This document shows, in pieces, positions 16,851 through 26,228 of a stretch of 64,000 nt of DNA. This stretch comes from Clostridium sp. AF15-31 (lineage in GTDB: Bacteria > Bacillota > Clostridia > Lachnospirales > Lachnospiraceae). The translations under genes and the position numbers were made by a program. The stretch spans positions 248,001 through 312,000 of the forward strand of contig NZ_QTXL01000001.1 of NCBI RefSeq assembly GCF_003461625.1, written 5' to 3'. The notes under the pieces were generated by a model. It had not been told where the DNA came from. It worked only from the letters and a program-made list of their open reading frames with translations, and ran no database searches. Numbering within the stretch: the first letter of the stretch is position 1; every line of letters starts with the position of its first letter.

Positions 16851-17735
16851 TTATTGTTTGTTAAAGCTGTAAACTTCGGCAATCTCGCTGATGGAGACAT
16901 AGGCTTTATCGTCAAGTTCATGGACAATATTCTTCATCTTTCCAATCTGGAAACGGTTTACAACAATGTAGATCATGGTCTTTTCCTGATCCGAATAGAA
17001 GCCTTTTGCATCGATCATCGTTATACCGCAGGAAAATGTATCCGAGAGTTCCTGACAGATTTCCTGTGGCTTCGTTGTAATGATATAGGCGGCTTTGGAA
17101 CGGTCAATACCTTCTACGATAAAGTCGATAGTCTTAAGTGCAGCCATATATGTAACGATGGAATAGAGAGGCAGGATCCAACTGTTCAGGATAATGCCAC
17201 AGATGATATAAAGCATTACATTATATGCCATAACAAAGGTTCCGACGGTGATGCCAAGGCGTTTGGCAAATATGATTGCAAGTGTCTCGATACCATCCAT
17301 TGCACCGCCAAAACGGATCGCAAGTCCGCTTCCCGCACCGGAGATCAGACCGCCAAAGAGTGCGCACAGAAGCAGATCGGAGCCTGCAAGCGGAGATACA
17401 AATCGGACATCGACAGGAAGGACATCTGTAATCAACCATGCACCCAGAGAGTAGATCGCAACTACATAGATCGCATAGATGGTGAAGGTAGATCCCTGCT
17501 TTTTCCAGCCATATAAGAATAGTGGAATATTTAAAATAATAAGGAAAACAGAAAGTGACAGGTGTTCCGGAGTGATCTGACTTAGTAGCATGGAAGTACC
17601 GGATATGCCACTGTCATAGAGATTAACAGGACTTAAAAATATCGTAATACCGAAGGCATTGATAAGCCCGGCAATGGTCAGCCCGAGGATATTTTTCCAG
17701 TGTAGGGAACGAAAGATGGTTTTTAGTTTATTCAT
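16851..17735 (-). CDS. YitT/DUF2179 family membrane protein
   Basis: 294 residues from the ATG at 17735-17733, which has AGGAGG upstream; the longer frame to 17780 lacks a ribosome site. Five hydrophobic helices (residues ~15-210, with SPVNLYDSGISGTSMLL and GGAMDGIETLA loops typical of YitT proteins) are followed by a cytoplasmic DUF2179 domain (~215-285). These proteins are common in Bacillota; their transported substrate is not established. It is divergent from the esterase gene. Confidence 0.87.
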   Translation of the reverse strand: MNKLKTIFRSLHWKNILGLTIAGLINAFGITIFLSPVNLYDSGISGTSMLLSQITPEHLSLSVFLIILNIPLFLYGWKKQGSTFTIYAIYVVAIYSLGAWLITDVLPVDVRFVSPLAGSDLLLCALFGGLISGAGSGLAIRFGGAMDGIETLAIIFAKRLGITVGTFVMAYNVMLYIICGIILNSWILPLYSIVTYMAALKTIDFIVEGIDRSKAAYIITTKPQEICQELSDTFSCGITMIDAKGFYSDQEKTMIYIVVNRFQIGKMKNIVHELDDKAYVSISEIAEVYSFNKQ

Positions 17736-17928
17736 ATAAAAGCCTCCTGTTCTGTCATATACATTTTTTACTATGGTCAAATATTACACGAGAAAACTAT
17801 TGATTACAAGAGAATCGTGTTTAATTTAATTAAATCTTTACTGGAAATTTATTGTTTTCTTGCATTCGTATTTGTCAGAGAGTAAGATAGAGTCATATAT
17901 TATGTGATATTAGAGGAAATAGAATAAC

Positions 17929-18999
17929 ATGAAAAATGTTTCGGAAATTATAGAGCAGGGAAATAAGAATGCAGAGCTTCCGGCGTGGTTAAATATGCGG
18001 CATGCATGGAGTGCCAGTGATGCAAAGCGGGATGAAGGACTGGCATATCCGGATAATGTAATTCAGATCAAGAATTTGGACTATAAAAAAGAGCCGGATC
18101 ATCAGAAGTGGTGTGAGGCAGTTGAATTATTAGCTTCACAGAGAACTATAGGGGAAAAGACATCGGAAAAGTATAGTCGGATTTTCTATTATAATGAACC
18201 GGACGATGCTTCGAATCTTGATTCTGAACGTTATGCATCAAACAGTTTATTTGATATATATTATCCGGCTGAGCCGGATGCGCAGACAACATATCCGGTG
18301 ATCGTCAGCGTTCATGGCGGGGGATGGTTCTATGGAGATAAAGAGCTGTATAGTTATTATTGCTGCCATCTGGCATCAAAGGGATTTGCGGTTGTAAATT
18401 TTAATTACCGGCTGGCACCTCAGAACAAATATCCGGCAGCGATTGAGGATGTGGCATACATTATCCATTATATTCACGAGAATGCAGAGATGCTTCATCT
18501 GGATACGGAAAAGTTTTATATGCTGGGGGATTCAGCAGGAGCGCAGCTTACGGCAAATTACTGTATTATTGCCGGGAATGCAGCGTATCGGAGCAAGCTG
18601 GATTTCTTTACATATGACAGACTTCCAAAGGCTGTGTGCCTGAACTGCGGAGCATATGAGATGGACAAGCGGGAGGATAATATTTCTGACTGGTATATGA
18701 AGAAGGAAGATGGAAGTTATGCAGTATCTGAAGAGCAGAGAAAGTTGTTCCTTTCACAGCTTGAGTATCTGACGAAAGATTTTCCACCGGCATATCTGAT
18801 GTACAGTGTAAATGATGATCTGAGATTTCAGACCATTCATCTGGATGAACGAATGGAGAAGCTGGGTATCCGGCATGTGATCCGGTCATTTGGAGAGAAA
18901 CATCCGGACAGCGGACATGTATTTCACATTAATCTGAAAAACCCGGAAGGCGTACAGTGCAATGAGGAAGAATGTGCATGGTTCCGTCAGTATGAATAA
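17929..18999 (+). CDS. Alpha/beta hydrolase, HSL-like esterase
   Basis: 356 residues. The oxyanion-hole motif HGGGW is at 129-133 and the nucleophile elbow GDSAG at 200-204 (S202), as in the hormone-sensitive-lipase family. The likely acid is in VNDDLRF and the His in DSGHVFHI. There is no signal peptide, so it acts in the cytoplasm on short acyl esters, perhaps deacetylating imported oligosaccharides (inference from the glycan genes around). The N-terminal ~110 residues form a cap-like extension. It starts at ATG 17929 after GAGGA. Confidence 0.85.
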   Translation: MKNVSEIIEQGNKNAELPAWLNMRHAWSASDAKRDEGLAYPDNVIQIKNLDYKKEPDHQKWCEAVELLASQRTIGEKTSEKYSRIFYYNEPDDASNLDSERYASNSLFDIYYPAEPDAQTTYPVIVSVHGGGWFYGDKELYSYYCCHLASKGFAVVNFNYRLAPQNKYPAAIEDVAYIIHYIHENAEMLHLDTEKFYMLGDSAGAQLTANYCIIAGNAAYRSKLDFFTYDRLPKAVCLNCGAYEMDKREDNISDWYMKKEDGSYAVSEEQRKLFLSQLEYLTKDFPPAYLMYSVNDDLRFQTIHLDERMEKLGIRHVIRSFGEKHPDSGHVFHINLKNPEGVQCNEEECAWFRQYE

Positions 19000-19078
19000 G
19001 TACATGGCGGTTCATATAGAAAGTATATGTATTTGTAAGACTTGAAAAAATATGAAATGAAATTTGGAGTACAAGAAA

Positions 19079-19912
19079 ATGGCAGAAGGTTGTAATCATA
19101 ATTGTAGTAGTTGTGGAGAGAGCTGTTCATCAAGAACTGCTCCTCAGAGTTTACTTGAAACACCACATGAAGGAACAAAGATCAAACATATCATAGCAGT
19201 TATCAGTGGAAAAGGCGGTGTTGGAAAATCATCCGTAACGACATCCCTTGCAGTTACCTTGAATCGTCTTGGTTATAAAACGGCGGTTCTGGATGCAGAT
19301 ATTACCGGACCTTCGATTCCGACAGCATTTGGAATAAATGAAGAACCGGAGAGAGGCGATGATTTCCTGTATGCGGTTGAAACAAAGACCGGAATCAAGA
19401 TGATGTCGATCAATCTGTTGATCGAAGATCAGACGGCACCGGTTATCTGGCGTGGTCCGATCATCGCGGGAGCAGTAAAACAGTTTTATACAGATGTTGT
19501 CTGGGGAGATATTGATTATATGCTGGTTGATTGTCCGCCCGGAACCGGAGATGTACCGCTTACGGTATTCCAGTCTCTGCCGGTTGATGGCGCAGTTATT
19601 GTTACAACACCTCAGGATCTGGTGTCTCTTATTGTGGAGAAGGCAGTCCGTATGGCAGACGATATGGGAATCCGTATCTTAGGTCTGGTTGAGAATATGT
19701 CATATTTCAAATGCCCGGATTGCGGCAAAGAACACAGCATCTTTGGTGAGAGTAAAGTAGAGGAGATACAGGATCGTTTCGGTATCGAGACGGTCGTAAA
19801 GCTTCCAATCGACCCTGCACTTGCCGGGCTGATGGATGAAGGTAAGATCGAGGATATGCCGGAATCAAAGCTAAAGGAATTCGCACAGACGATCGTGGGA
19901 AAGATAGGATGA
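19079..19912 (+). CDS. Mrp/NBP35-type iron-sulfur carrier ATPase
   Basis: 277 residues from ATG 19079 (GGAG nine bases upstream; an in-frame TTG at 19064 would destroy this site). The N-terminus has a Cys cluster CNHNCSSCGESC. The deviant Walker A GKGGVGKS is at 44-51, a CPPGTGD switch follows, and a CPDCG motif lies in the last third. The family carries Fe-S clusters to apoproteins. It overlaps the radical-SAM gene by ATGA, and a Fe-S carrier next to a Fe-S enzyme is a sensible functional pair. Confidence 0.9.
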   Translation: MAEGCNHNCSSCGESCSSRTAPQSLLETPHEGTKIKHIIAVISGKGGVGKSSVTTSLAVTLNRLGYKTAVLDADITGPSIPTAFGINEEPERGDDFLYAVETKTGIKMMSINLLIEDQTAPVIWRGPIIAGAVKQFYTDVVWGDIDYMLVDCPPGTGDVPLTVFQSLPVDGAVIVTTPQDLVSLIVEKAVRMADDMGIRILGLVENMSYFKCPDCGKEHSIFGESKVEEIQDRFGIETVVKLPIDPALAGLMDEGKIEDMPESKLKEFAQTIVGKIG

Positions 19913-20823
19913 AACTTAGAAAATTACTGGAAAGCTGCCACCTGTGTCCGAGAAAATGCGGGGTGAACCGCATAAACGGACAGACAGGGGCATGTAATGA
20001 AACATTATCAATATCAGCCGCAAGGGCGGCATTGCATATGTGGGAGGAGCCTTGCATTTCCGGAGAGAATGGATCGGGCGCGGTATTCTTTTCCGGGTGT
20101 TCACTTGGATGTGCATATTGCCAAAACCATGATATATCCGGGGGCTTGAATGGAAAAGAGATCACGATAAAGCGCTTATCGGAAATCTTCTTTGAGTTAA
20201 AAGAGCAGGGAGCCAATAATATCAATCTGGTAACGCCAGATCATTTTATTCCTCAGATCATAGAGGCAATCGATATGGCAAAGGAGCAGGGGTTCAATCT
20301 TCCGTTTGTCTATAATTGCAGTGGATATGAGGAGATCGACGCCCTGAAGCTGTTAGATGGATACATTGACATTTACCTGCCCGATTTTAAATATATGTCG
20401 GCAGAACTGGCGGCGAGATACAGTCACGCACCGGATTATCCGGAGGTGGCGAAAACGGCACTGGCGGAGATGGTACGGCAGGTTGGAGGAGATCAGACGA
20501 CATTTGACGAGGATGGCATCATGAAGCGTGGTGTTATTGTCCGTCATCTGGAGCTTCCGGGATGTATCGAGGATTCCAAGGCTGTCATTCGTTACTTATA
20601 TAAAACATATGGAAATAATATTTACATCAGTATTATGAACCAGTATACGCCGATGGAGGGTATCGGTAAGAAATTCCCGGAACTGAACCGCAAACTGACG
20701 GAACGGGAGTATGATGAACTGGTTGATTATGCGATTTCGATCGGTGTAGAAAATGGTTTCATCCAGGAAGGGGAAACGGCATCAGAAAGTTTTATACCTC
20801 CATTTACAAATGAAGGGGTATAA
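19909..20823 (+). CDS. Radical SAM protein, PflA-like (COG1313 type)
   Basis: 304 residues. The cluster-binding CxxxCxxC is at C64, C68, C71 in SGCSLGCAYCQN, after an N-terminal CHLCPRKCG motif (10-18) found in this pyruvate formate-lyase-activase-like group. The start overlaps the Mrp stop (ATGA), so the two are translationally coupled. The substrate of this subgroup is not settled; it is not adjacent to a glycyl-radical enzyme here. Confidence 0.85.
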   Translation: MKLRKLLESCHLCPRKCGVNRINGQTGACNETLSISAARAALHMWEEPCISGENGSGAVFFSGCSLGCAYCQNHDISGGLNGKEITIKRLSEIFFELKEQGANNINLVTPDHFIPQIIEAIDMAKEQGFNLPFVYNCSGYEEIDALKLLDGYIDIYLPDFKYMSAELAARYSHAPDYPEVAKTALAEMVRQVGGDQTTFDEDGIMKRGVIVRHLELPGCIEDSKAVIRYLYKTYGNNIYISIMNQYTPMEGIGKKFPELNRKLTEREYDELVDYAISIGVENGFIQEGETASESFIPPFTNEGV

Positions 20824-20906
20824 TGCAGAAATGTCCGGTATATCAATTGTAACAGATCAGATGAAAATATCTGGTTTAAAATAAAAAAGGAAAGGAAGAT
20901 GGGAGT

Positions 20907-22268
20907 ATGAAAAACATCTTAAAGCAGGCGGCAATGAGTATTTTACTTGTTGCGCTGGTGTGTTCTTTCTGTATAACACCTGCAATGGCAGCGACAGAGT
21001 TTATCGGAGAGACAAAAGAAAACAGTGCAGTTGTTTCAGATGAAAGTGCAGAACTTGCTGCAAGTTCAGGCTGGGTAAAGAAGAGTTCCGGCCGTTTTGA
21101 ATATTACAGCAAGGCAGGCAAGGTAACGAAGAAACTGGTGAAGAAGAATGGGTTCTTCCGTTATTATCTGAAAAAGAATGGCAAATGGAAAGCGCAGAAA
21201 AAGGTATGGGTGACAATCTCACATAACCAGTATTATGCGAATGCAAAAGGCAAGGTCACCACGATCTACTATGGTGCCAGCAAAAAGGCAAAGCGGTATT
21301 CCGGTGGTAAATGGAAATATGTGAAGAATGATACTTTGCGTCTGGCAAATGGGAACGTGTATTATTTCAGTGCAAATGGTATCCGTCAGACGAAGCATAG
21401 CTGGTATAAGATCAATGATAATCGTCATGTTCTGGTCGGCGAAAAGGGTTCCGATACCGTAGATTATCTGTTGAAGAAGGATCACGGTGCATGGAAATGT
21501 TATGTCAGCACAAAGAAAGGCTGGGATAAGTTCAGAAGCAAGTGGGCACAGGCATATGGCAAGATCTATTACTTTGATGCAACCGGAAAGGCATCCAGAA
21601 TCTACTATGTGGAGTCCATGAAATGCTATGAATACAAAAATGGCAAATATGTAATGTGGAGAAATACAACAAAATACATTGGTAAATATCTGTTGTATTT
21701 TGGTTCCGATGGTGTACGTGTTACCAAATCCGGTTGGTATAGGATATCATCAGATAAAGAGATCTATGTAAATTCACAGGGAGTTGTTACGGATTCCAGA
21801 ACACCTGTAAAAGAAACAACCGGACATTCTGCAACCGGCTGGTATACGATCAAGCTTAGTAATGGCAGTACAAAGCAGGTATATGGATATTTTGATTATG
21901 ATGCAGAAAATGCGATCATCCGTCAGTTAAATGCTTACAGAAAGGCAAATGGTCTTAATGAATTGACAAGATCACAGAGCTTGATGAATTCTGCAAGAGT
22001 ACGAGCATATGAGTGCTCTTATTCCTTCTCACATACAAGACCGGATGGTACTCAGTGTTTTACTGCTTCATCAGAAATGAATGGCGAAAATATTGCAGCC
22101 GGCTATCCTTCTGCAGATGCAGCAATGACAGCCTGGAAAAATTCACCGGGACATGATGCAAATATGAAATTGCCACTATTCAGTAAAATTGGTGTTGGTG
22201 TATTTGTAGCAGTATCCAGTGATAATTGTGGATATAAATATTACTACGTTCAGAACTTTGGTATTTAG
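20907..22268 (+). CDS. Secreted CAP-domain (SCP/PR-1-like) protein
   Basis: 453 residues from ATG 20907 (GGGAG). The signal peptide ends near TPAMAA (28-29). Residues ~45-305 contain repeated, Lys/Tyr/Trp-rich segments (GWVKKSSGRFEYYSK and relatives such as SWYKINDNRHVLV, GWYRISSDKEIYV) resembling choline-binding-like wall repeats. The C-terminal ~130 residues are a CAP domain (AIIRQLNAYRKANGL, SHTRPDG, GENIAAGY, AWKNSPGHDANM, YYYVQNFG). The function of bacterial CAP proteins is mostly unknown. Confidence 0.88.
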   Translation: MKNILKQAAMSILLVALVCSFCITPAMAATEFIGETKENSAVVSDESAELAASSGWVKKSSGRFEYYSKAGKVTKKLVKKNGFFRYYLKKNGKWKAQKKVWVTISHNQYYANAKGKVTTIYYGASKKAKRYSGGKWKYVKNDTLRLANGNVYYFSANGIRQTKHSWYKINDNRHVLVGEKGSDTVDYLLKKDHGAWKCYVSTKKGWDKFRSKWAQAYGKIYYFDATGKASRIYYVESMKCYEYKNGKYVMWRNTTKYIGKYLLYFGSDGVRVTKSGWYRISSDKEIYVNSQGVVTDSRTPVKETTGHSATGWYTIKLSNGSTKQVYGYFDYDAENAIIRQLNAYRKANGLNELTRSQSLMNSARVRAYECSYSFSHTRPDGTQCFTASSEMNGENIAAGYPSADAAMTAWKNSPGHDANMKLPLFSKIGVGVFVAVSSDNCGYKYYYVQNFGI

Positions 22269-22297
22269 AAACAGATTGTATATTTTATTCATAAAGT

Positions 22298-22356
22298 AAA
22301 AGGTACTTCAGAATGTTTAACATAATTGTATGACATCCTGAGGTACCTTTATTTTT
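22298..22356. terminator. Bidirectional terminator
   Basis: AAAGGTACTTCAG pairs with CTGAGGTACCTTT, with T-rich runs on both sides. It serves the CAP gene (plus) and the DHHW gene (minus), whose stop it touches. Confidence 0.8.
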
Positions 22357-23557
22357 ATAAGCCTGCTTTTATAAGGTCGTTTTCATCGGAAAAAGTAATG
22401 CAGTTATATAAGAATAATACCTGATCGTAGTCTTCGACATTTACCAGATTGCTGATCGATTGATTCGTGTACCGCAGGTCGATCATGGTCACGGTATCGT
22501 AGTTATTGATCAGAAACTGTATCATTGAATTCGCATAGCTGTCCTTGATCACAAGAATGGAACGGTTTTCAGAATCCGAAATATTTGAATCATTTGCCGC
22601 ATCGGATGCTTTGTTACGGCTGATCGTTGCAACTGCAACATTCTGTCCGGTATAAGATGCGTATTTGTCTTTGACGTCCAGATAGTCACGGAAGAAAATG
22701 GAGTCATAGGAAGCTTCTTTATCAAGTCCATTCGAGGTTGTCATGGATGGTGTTGCACTATTATCTGCCAGAGTGTAGAAATCAATCTCATCTTTTGTAA
22801 CAGATTGATCTAAGGTCTTTGAGAACAGGGTTCCCTGAAATTCTGTGCTGGCGGTTTCCTTTGTAAAATCCTTCAATTCATAAGGAGTATATCCAAGTTC
22901 TGCTCCGGCAGACTGATATGCATAGTAAGCACCAAGGGATGTCCAGTGGTGGTCAGTACGATAATAGATATACTCGCTATCATGTTCCTTTAAGGCATTA
23001 TATATATTGATCGGTGTCACACTGGATAGTTCGTTATAACAGGATTCGATCATGTCTTTTTCATCAACTGATACATTCTTAACAGCCGAAGGCAGCAGGG
23101 AATTTCCATAGACACCGACAGAGGTCGGACACAGCATGAAGTAGGTTGGAACCTCCGGATGCTTTGAAGCGAAGCTGTTAATGACAGCAAGATTTGTATG
23201 GATCTTATCAGCATCATATGCCGCACCGATATCGTCATAATCTGAAAGTACCTGCATCATCCGATCGTCTTTTGTATATACTGTTGAAATCTCTGTTTTG
23301 CCCATCAACCGTTCAGAATCATTCATGGCTGAGATCCACTGTTCCCTGCCATAGAACCGGTCAGAGAACCAGGAATCAAAACCGTTCATAAATGTCTCGT
23401 CCTTGATGGAGGAAAGACTGACGGTTGGAAATTCCGACAGATAACGATTTTCATTTTCGGAAAAAGGCGCTTTCTCTTTTGGCAGCTTAACCAGTGTCAA
23501 AATGGGAAGAGCGATGATGATACATGCAAATATGATAATTCCGATTTTTTTATGCAT
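22355..23557 (-). CDS. DHHW-family protein (AlgX/AlgJ-like)
   Basis: 400 residues with one N-terminal membrane helix (~5-25) and an extracellular domain. The family signature RTDHHWTSLGAYYAY is present. The fold is of the SGNH-like AlgJ/AlgX type, the partner of MBOAT acyltransferases in exopolysaccharide O-acetylation. It lies 12 bp after the MBOAT gene and clearly shares its transcript. The acceptor polysaccharide is unknown. Confidence 0.88.
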   Translation of the reverse strand: MHKKIGIIIFACIIIALPILTLVKLPKEKAPFSENENRYLSEFPTVSLSSIKDETFMNGFDSWFSDRFYGREQWISAMNDSERLMGKTEISTVYTKDDRMMQVLSDYDDIGAAYDADKIHTNLAVINSFASKHPEVPTYFMLCPTSVGVYGNSLLPSAVKNVSVDEKDMIESCYNELSSVTPINIYNALKEHDSEYIYYRTDHHWTSLGAYYAYQSAGAELGYTPYELKDFTKETASTEFQGTLFSKTLDQSVTKDEIDFYTLADNSATPSMTTSNGLDKEASYDSIFFRDYLDVKDKYASYTGQNVAVATISRNKASDAANDSNISDSENRSILVIKDSYANSMIQFLINNYDTVTMIDLRYTNQSISNLVNVEDYDQVLFLYNCITFSDENDLIKAGL

Positions 23558-23569
23558 AAGGGCTCACCT

Positions 23570-24997
23570 CTAAAAATTAAAGTACAAAAATGGGTTATAG
23601 CTTGCATTGACAAGGTAGGCGGTGGAAAGCAGCATCAGAATCGCCATCAAAATGACGCTTCCGTAATTGCCGACAGCCGGAACTTTGTCTGCGAGCTTAA
23701 CAGCCAGCTTCTTTGGCAGATCCGTAGAACCGATGATCGCAATGATGAATAACAATCCGAAGTTCACAAGGATATATATGGTATAACTGTCATAGAAGTT
23801 ACTGTCAAAGCGGAACATCCGTCCCATATAGGAGAATGCCTGTGCGATCGTTGATGTATCAAAGAGTACCCATCCAAGCATGACGAGAACGATCGCATAA
23901 ATACGTTTTATAATAGAAGGAATCTTTGTAAAGATATCCTGTTTTCCTGCTTTTGTCAGTGCGGTTGTAACCAGCTTTTCTATAATGATCAGAACACCGT
24001 ACAGAGAACCCCACAGAATGAAGTTCCAGCTTGCACCATGCCAGACACCGGTTAAGAACCAGACAACTGCAGTGTTGAATATCGTACGGGCAAGTCCCTT
24101 GCGGCTTCCTCCGAGAGGAAAATAGACATAGCTCTTGAACCAGCCGGAGAGTGTCATATGCCATCTGCGCCAGAACTCACTGATACTCTTGGACATATAC
24201 GGATAATTGAAGTTTTCCGGGAAATGGAAACCGAGCATCTTACCCAGACCGATCGCCATATCAGAATACCCGGAAAAATCAAAATAGATCTGTAAGGTAT
24301 AAGCGGCAATACCAAGCCATGCGGTTGCAACCGGAAGCTCGGATAAGTCCATAGCTTTGACATTTGTCCAGACAACACCGATATTATTTGCGATCAGAAC
24401 CTTCTTGCCAAGACCGACCGCGAAGCGGAGAATACCATCCCAGATCAGGTCGATGTTGATCACACGTTCATTCAGCTCGGCAGCCACATCTTCATAACGA
24501 ACGATCGGACCTGCTACGATCTGTGGGAATAGCGTGACAAAGGCTGCAAAGGTGATCGGATTCTTCTGAACAGAGATGTTCTTCCGGTACAGGTCGATCG
24601 TATATGACATGGACTGGAAGGTAAAGAAGCTGATACCGATCGGAAGCAGAGAGGTCGGTGAACCATAGTGCGTTCCGAATATGTTATTAATATTTTCTAT
24701 GATGAAATTGCTATATTTGAAAAAGCCAAGCAAGGACAGATTCATGACCATCGATATGACCAGTGCAAACTTTCGAAGTGCCTGACGGTCGCCTGCCTTA
24801 TAAATGACCAGACCTGCAAAATAATCGATCATTGTTGATGCGATCAGTACAAATACATAGATTGGTTCGCCCCATGCGTAGAAGAACAGTCCGCTGATCA
24901 GGATGAACAGGTTCCGTAACTGCTTCGGGACAATATAATAGATAACCAGTGTAACCGGTAAAAATATATATAAAAATGTCAAACTGGAAAAGACCAT
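23570..24997 (-). CDS. MBOAT-family membrane O-acyltransferase (AlgI-like)
   Basis: 475 residues from the ATG at 24997 with GGGG six bases upstream; the frame extends to an in-frame TTG at 25009. There are about eleven membrane helices. The conserved MBOAT His lies in LTGVWHGASWNFILWG, with the upstream FDFSGYSDMAIG and FWRRWHMTLS motifs. AlgI-type proteins move acetyl groups across the membrane for transfer to a cell-surface polymer by the DHHW partner. A consensus promoter (25048-25076) drives the two-gene operon. Confidence 0.92.
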   Translation of the reverse strand: MVFSSLTFLYIFLPVTLVIYYIVPKQLRNLFILISGLFFYAWGEPIYVFVLIASTMIDYFAGLVIYKAGDRQALRKFALVISMVMNLSLLGFFKYSNFIIENINNIFGTHYGSPTSLLPIGISFFTFQSMSYTIDLYRKNISVQKNPITFAAFVTLFPQIVAGPIVRYEDVAAELNERVINIDLIWDGILRFAVGLGKKVLIANNIGVVWTNVKAMDLSELPVATAWLGIAAYTLQIYFDFSGYSDMAIGLGKMLGFHFPENFNYPYMSKSISEFWRRWHMTLSGWFKSYVYFPLGGSRKGLARTIFNTAVVWFLTGVWHGASWNFILWGSLYGVLIIIEKLVTTALTKAGKQDIFTKIPSIIKRIYAIVLVMLGWVLFDTSTIAQAFSYMGRMFRFDSNFYDSYTIYILVNFGLLFIIAIIGSTDLPKKLAVKLADKVPAVGNYGSVILMAILMLLSTAYLVNASYNPFLYFNF

Positions 24998-25047
24998 GTG
25001 ATACCCCAACTAACTTCATTATTATGTCGACTTCTGTCGCCGTAACA

Positions 25048-25076
25048 ATTATAAAGTTAACGTATGGTAGTGTCAA
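25048..25076 (-). promoter_or_regulatory. Sigma-A promoter of the MBOAT/DHHW operon
   Basis: A perfect -35 TTGACA (25076-25071), a 17-bp spacer and a perfect -10 TATAAT (25053-25048). Confidence 0.85.
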
Positions 25077-25229
25077 TCAGATTAAATATTAAATATTTGT
25101 GAGAAACCGGCTAAGAAACGGGAAAATATATAGATTGTGTGCATAGTTACAATATCGGCAGGCATATACAGATATACAGCAGTATTAAGACTACAAATAT
25201 AGGATTTTAAGGAGATGAGAAAAAATCAG

Positions 25230-25450
25230 CCCATGTGAAACCATGTGACTATATAAAAGAACTGCCTTACTTAGACTCGCTGTGGTTTCTATGATCTGCA
25301 TATACGTGATTCGCAAATGTTCCTGTGCCAACTCGCCTTTCAGGCTCAGACAGGCACCCACATTTGCTCGTATATGCATCTCATTACGAAATCCTCACTA
25401 ATGTCTTAGTAAGGCAGTTCTTTTATATAGATTGTATAGTTTCACATGGG
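25230..25450 (-). repeat. 221-bp nested inverted repeat, terminator-like, after trpA
   Basis: The outer arms (25230-25241 / 25439-25450) pair perfectly over 12 bp. The next arms (25249-25276 / 25403-25430) pair over 28 bp with one mismatch. Inner arms with TGCATATACG and CAAATGT...CTGTGCC also pair, ending in a GCCTTTCAGGC tip. On the minus strand the structure begins 8 bp after the trpA stop and is followed by GATTTTTTC, so it probably terminates the trp transcript. It lacks the CGGTAC/GTACCG core of the other large elements. Confidence 0.75.
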
Positions 25451-25457
25451 TGTCCTT

Positions 25458-26228
25458 CTATCGGATAGCGTCCTTCATGCTTGCGACATAGTCTTTGATA
25501 TAAGGCACGCAGTCCCTGCCATATTTGGCGCAGAGCTTGACAATGGCAGAGCCGACGATCACACCGTCAGCATGAGCAGCCATTTCCTTTGCCTGCTCCG
25601 GTGTGGAGATTCCGAAGCCGATCGCACACGGAGTATCCGTTACGGCTTTGACCAGCTTGGTCATAGCACCGATATCGGTCGTGATCTTGCTTCTTGTTCC
25701 GGTAACACCGAGAGAAGAAACACAGTAGATAAATCCATTTGCTTCTTTTGCGATCATGCTGATCCGGTCATGGGAGGTTGGTGCGATCATGGATACCAGA
25801 TCCAGATCATACTTCTTACAGATGCCGTCGAACTCATCCTTTTCTTCGTAAGGGATATCCGGCAGAATCAGTCCGTCAATGCCGATCTCCTTACAAATGC
25901 CGATAAATTTTTCAGAGCCGTAAGAGAAGACAACATTTGCATAAGTCATAAATACCATAGGGATGGTAACTGTCTTACGGAGCTTTCTTACAAGGTCAAA
26001 TACATCATTTGTCGTAACATGGTTTGCGAGTGCGCGGATATTTGCACCCTGGATAACAGGGCCTTCTGCGGTTGGATCTGAGAATGGGATACCAAGTTCG
26101 ATCAGGTCTGCACCTGCTTCTACCATGGCATATACGATCTGTTCTGTTGTTTCAAGATCAGGGTCACCACATGTAACAAATGGGATGAACGCCTTTCCGT
26201 TTTTGAATGCATTTTTAATATTACTCAT
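25458..26228 (-). CDS. trpA: Tryptophan synthase alpha chain
   Basis: 256 residues from ATG 26228, inside the end of trpB (8-bp overlap ATGAGTAA); the longer frame to 26330 lies inside trpB and is not used. TrpA releases indole from indole-3-glycerol phosphate. The catalytic Glu and Asp are in [16 protein letters not shown], and the phosphate-binding GFGIST segment is near the end. Last gene of the trp operon; the overlap couples its translation to trpB, matching the alpha2-beta2 complex. Confidence 0.96.
   Translation of the reverse strand: MSNIKNAFKNGKAFIPFVTCGDPDLETTEQIVYAMVEAGADLIELGIPFSDPTAEGPVIQGANIRALANHVTTNDVFDLVRKLRKTVTIPMVFMTYANVVFSYGSEKFIGICKEIGIDGLILPDIPYEEKDEFDGICKKYDLDLVSMIAPTSHDRISMIAKEANGFIYCVSSLGVTGTRSKITTDIGAMTKLVKAVTDTPCAIGFGISTPEQAKEMAAHADGVIVGSAIVKLCAKYGRDCVPYIKDYVASMKDAIR

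Noticed and set aside
16845-17516. 223-codon plus-strand ORF opposite the YitT gene
   Set aside because: Antisense to a clear membrane protein; composition is biased (Asp/Cys/His) as expected from a reversed hydrophobic gene.
25446-26081. 211-codon plus-strand ORF opposite trpA
   Set aside because: It is an antisense shadow of an unmistakable trpA; no ribosome site and no recognisable product.
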